Part shown: one piece after another, positions 63,529 through 64,000 of the stretch | Position numbering within the stretch: the first letter of the stretch is position 1 | Layout: each line of letters starts with the position of its first letter | Assembly (NCBI GenBank): GCA_030435675.1 | Contig: CM059623.1 | Location: 12,060,092-12,124,091, forward strand | DNA: 64,000 bases | Origin: Steinernema hermaphroditum | Lineage: Eukaryota > Nematoda > Chromadorea > Rhabditida > Steinernematidae | Direction: 5' to 3' | The notes under the pieces: generated by a model | Told to the model about the DNA's origin: nothing | What the model saw: the letters and a program-made list of their open reading frames with translations, nothing else | The model's database searches: none | Position numbers and translations under genes: made by a program

Positions 63529-64000
63529 GTATGTTTGTTGGTGATTTTAATTTTTGCGTTTTTCTGAGTCGGCAAATACCTTTCATATGAGCATGCTCAC
63601 AAAATAGGTTAAAAGAGACACAAAAACGCATAGCCAAGCATGTAGTAGCATAGCCTAAGTCATAGTGGCAGTGAGCTTTCAAAGTGTCGCGCTCGAATTG
63701 TCTGTTTGCCTCATTGCCATAGCATTTGATTTATAACCGGTCGGGATCGGTTCAGCGCTGACCTGAGTCTACCTTATCCGCTGTCTGAAATCGACCGCTG
63801 CTCAGTGATCATTCGGACGCTACAGCGAAAAAAGCACGCATTCACCCTTGCCAACCCGTCTTTTAAAGGGGACTATCACTGCTAGGTATTACGTTATATG
63901 GAGTGGTATGTAGAAAATTAATCCTTTCGTTGCTGATCGTTTAGGTTTGCCTGACCATGTTTTCCAGAATTGCTTTACTGGCTATACCAAAAAGTTAACA
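63529..64000 (+). other. Probable intron or downstream sequence of the last gene
   Basis: AT-rich; contains the dispersed string CTGAAATCGACCGCTGCTCA(GTGATCATTC) at about 63785 shared with 53770. No exon can be assigned with confidence before the window ends. Confidence 0.4.

Overview
The window is eukaryotic nuclear DNA, most likely from a free-living rhabditid or diplogastrid (clade V type) nematode. The main reasons are genes split by many very short introns (mostly 40-50 bp, GT...TTTCAG), pyrimidine-rich acceptors directly before start codons that look like trans-splice sites, an intron-containing H3.3 gene, and protein families typical of nematodes. Exon boundaries below were worked out by hand from splice consensus, reading-frame phase and family similarity. 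No transcript data were available.

Left third (1-26 kb), gene-rich from 5.7 kb. A large extracellular Ig/fibronectin-III gene (+, 5670-12608) carries a tRNA-Gln and a tRNA pseudogene inside one intron, and it stops in mid-domain at a splice donor. Next come histone H3.3 (-, 12873-13329) with a GC-rich upstream region, tRNA-His (-), intraflagellar transport protein IFT81 (+, 15782-20557), a single-exon gene of unknown function (-, 20844-21713), and a six-exon gene (-, 22273-25601) encoding three consecutive NADAR modules with a basic/proline-rich tail.

Middle (25.8-41 kb). Two tRNA-Gln(CTG) genes on opposite strands flank a secreted, extremely Cys/Gly-rich protein gene (-, 26235-26907). NAD-dependent glycerol-3-phosphate dehydrogenase follows (+, 29904-32271), then a ten-exon gene of unknown function (+, 32985-35592) with one exon whose frame is ambiguous, and a small secreted peptide precursor (-, 35765-36182). 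After that the sequence degrades into gene fragments and transposon remains. The clearest is a TA-flanked Tc1-like fold-back element (38682-40288) with 0.6-kb arms.

Right third (41-63.4 kb) has no complete gene that I can support. It contains isolated exon-like pieces (43.5, 46.7, 51.5/52.4 kb), a TTAA-flanked MITE (48193-48889), dispersed repeats and many diverged local tandem duplications. It is also rich in a TTTTTG-containing motif (usually ATTTTTG) that is strongly biased to the + strand. This gene-poor, strand-biased organisation is the most unusual signal in the window; a promoter array such as a piRNA-type small-RNA locus is one testable reading. A probable first exon of a further gene starts at 63403 and runs off the right edge.
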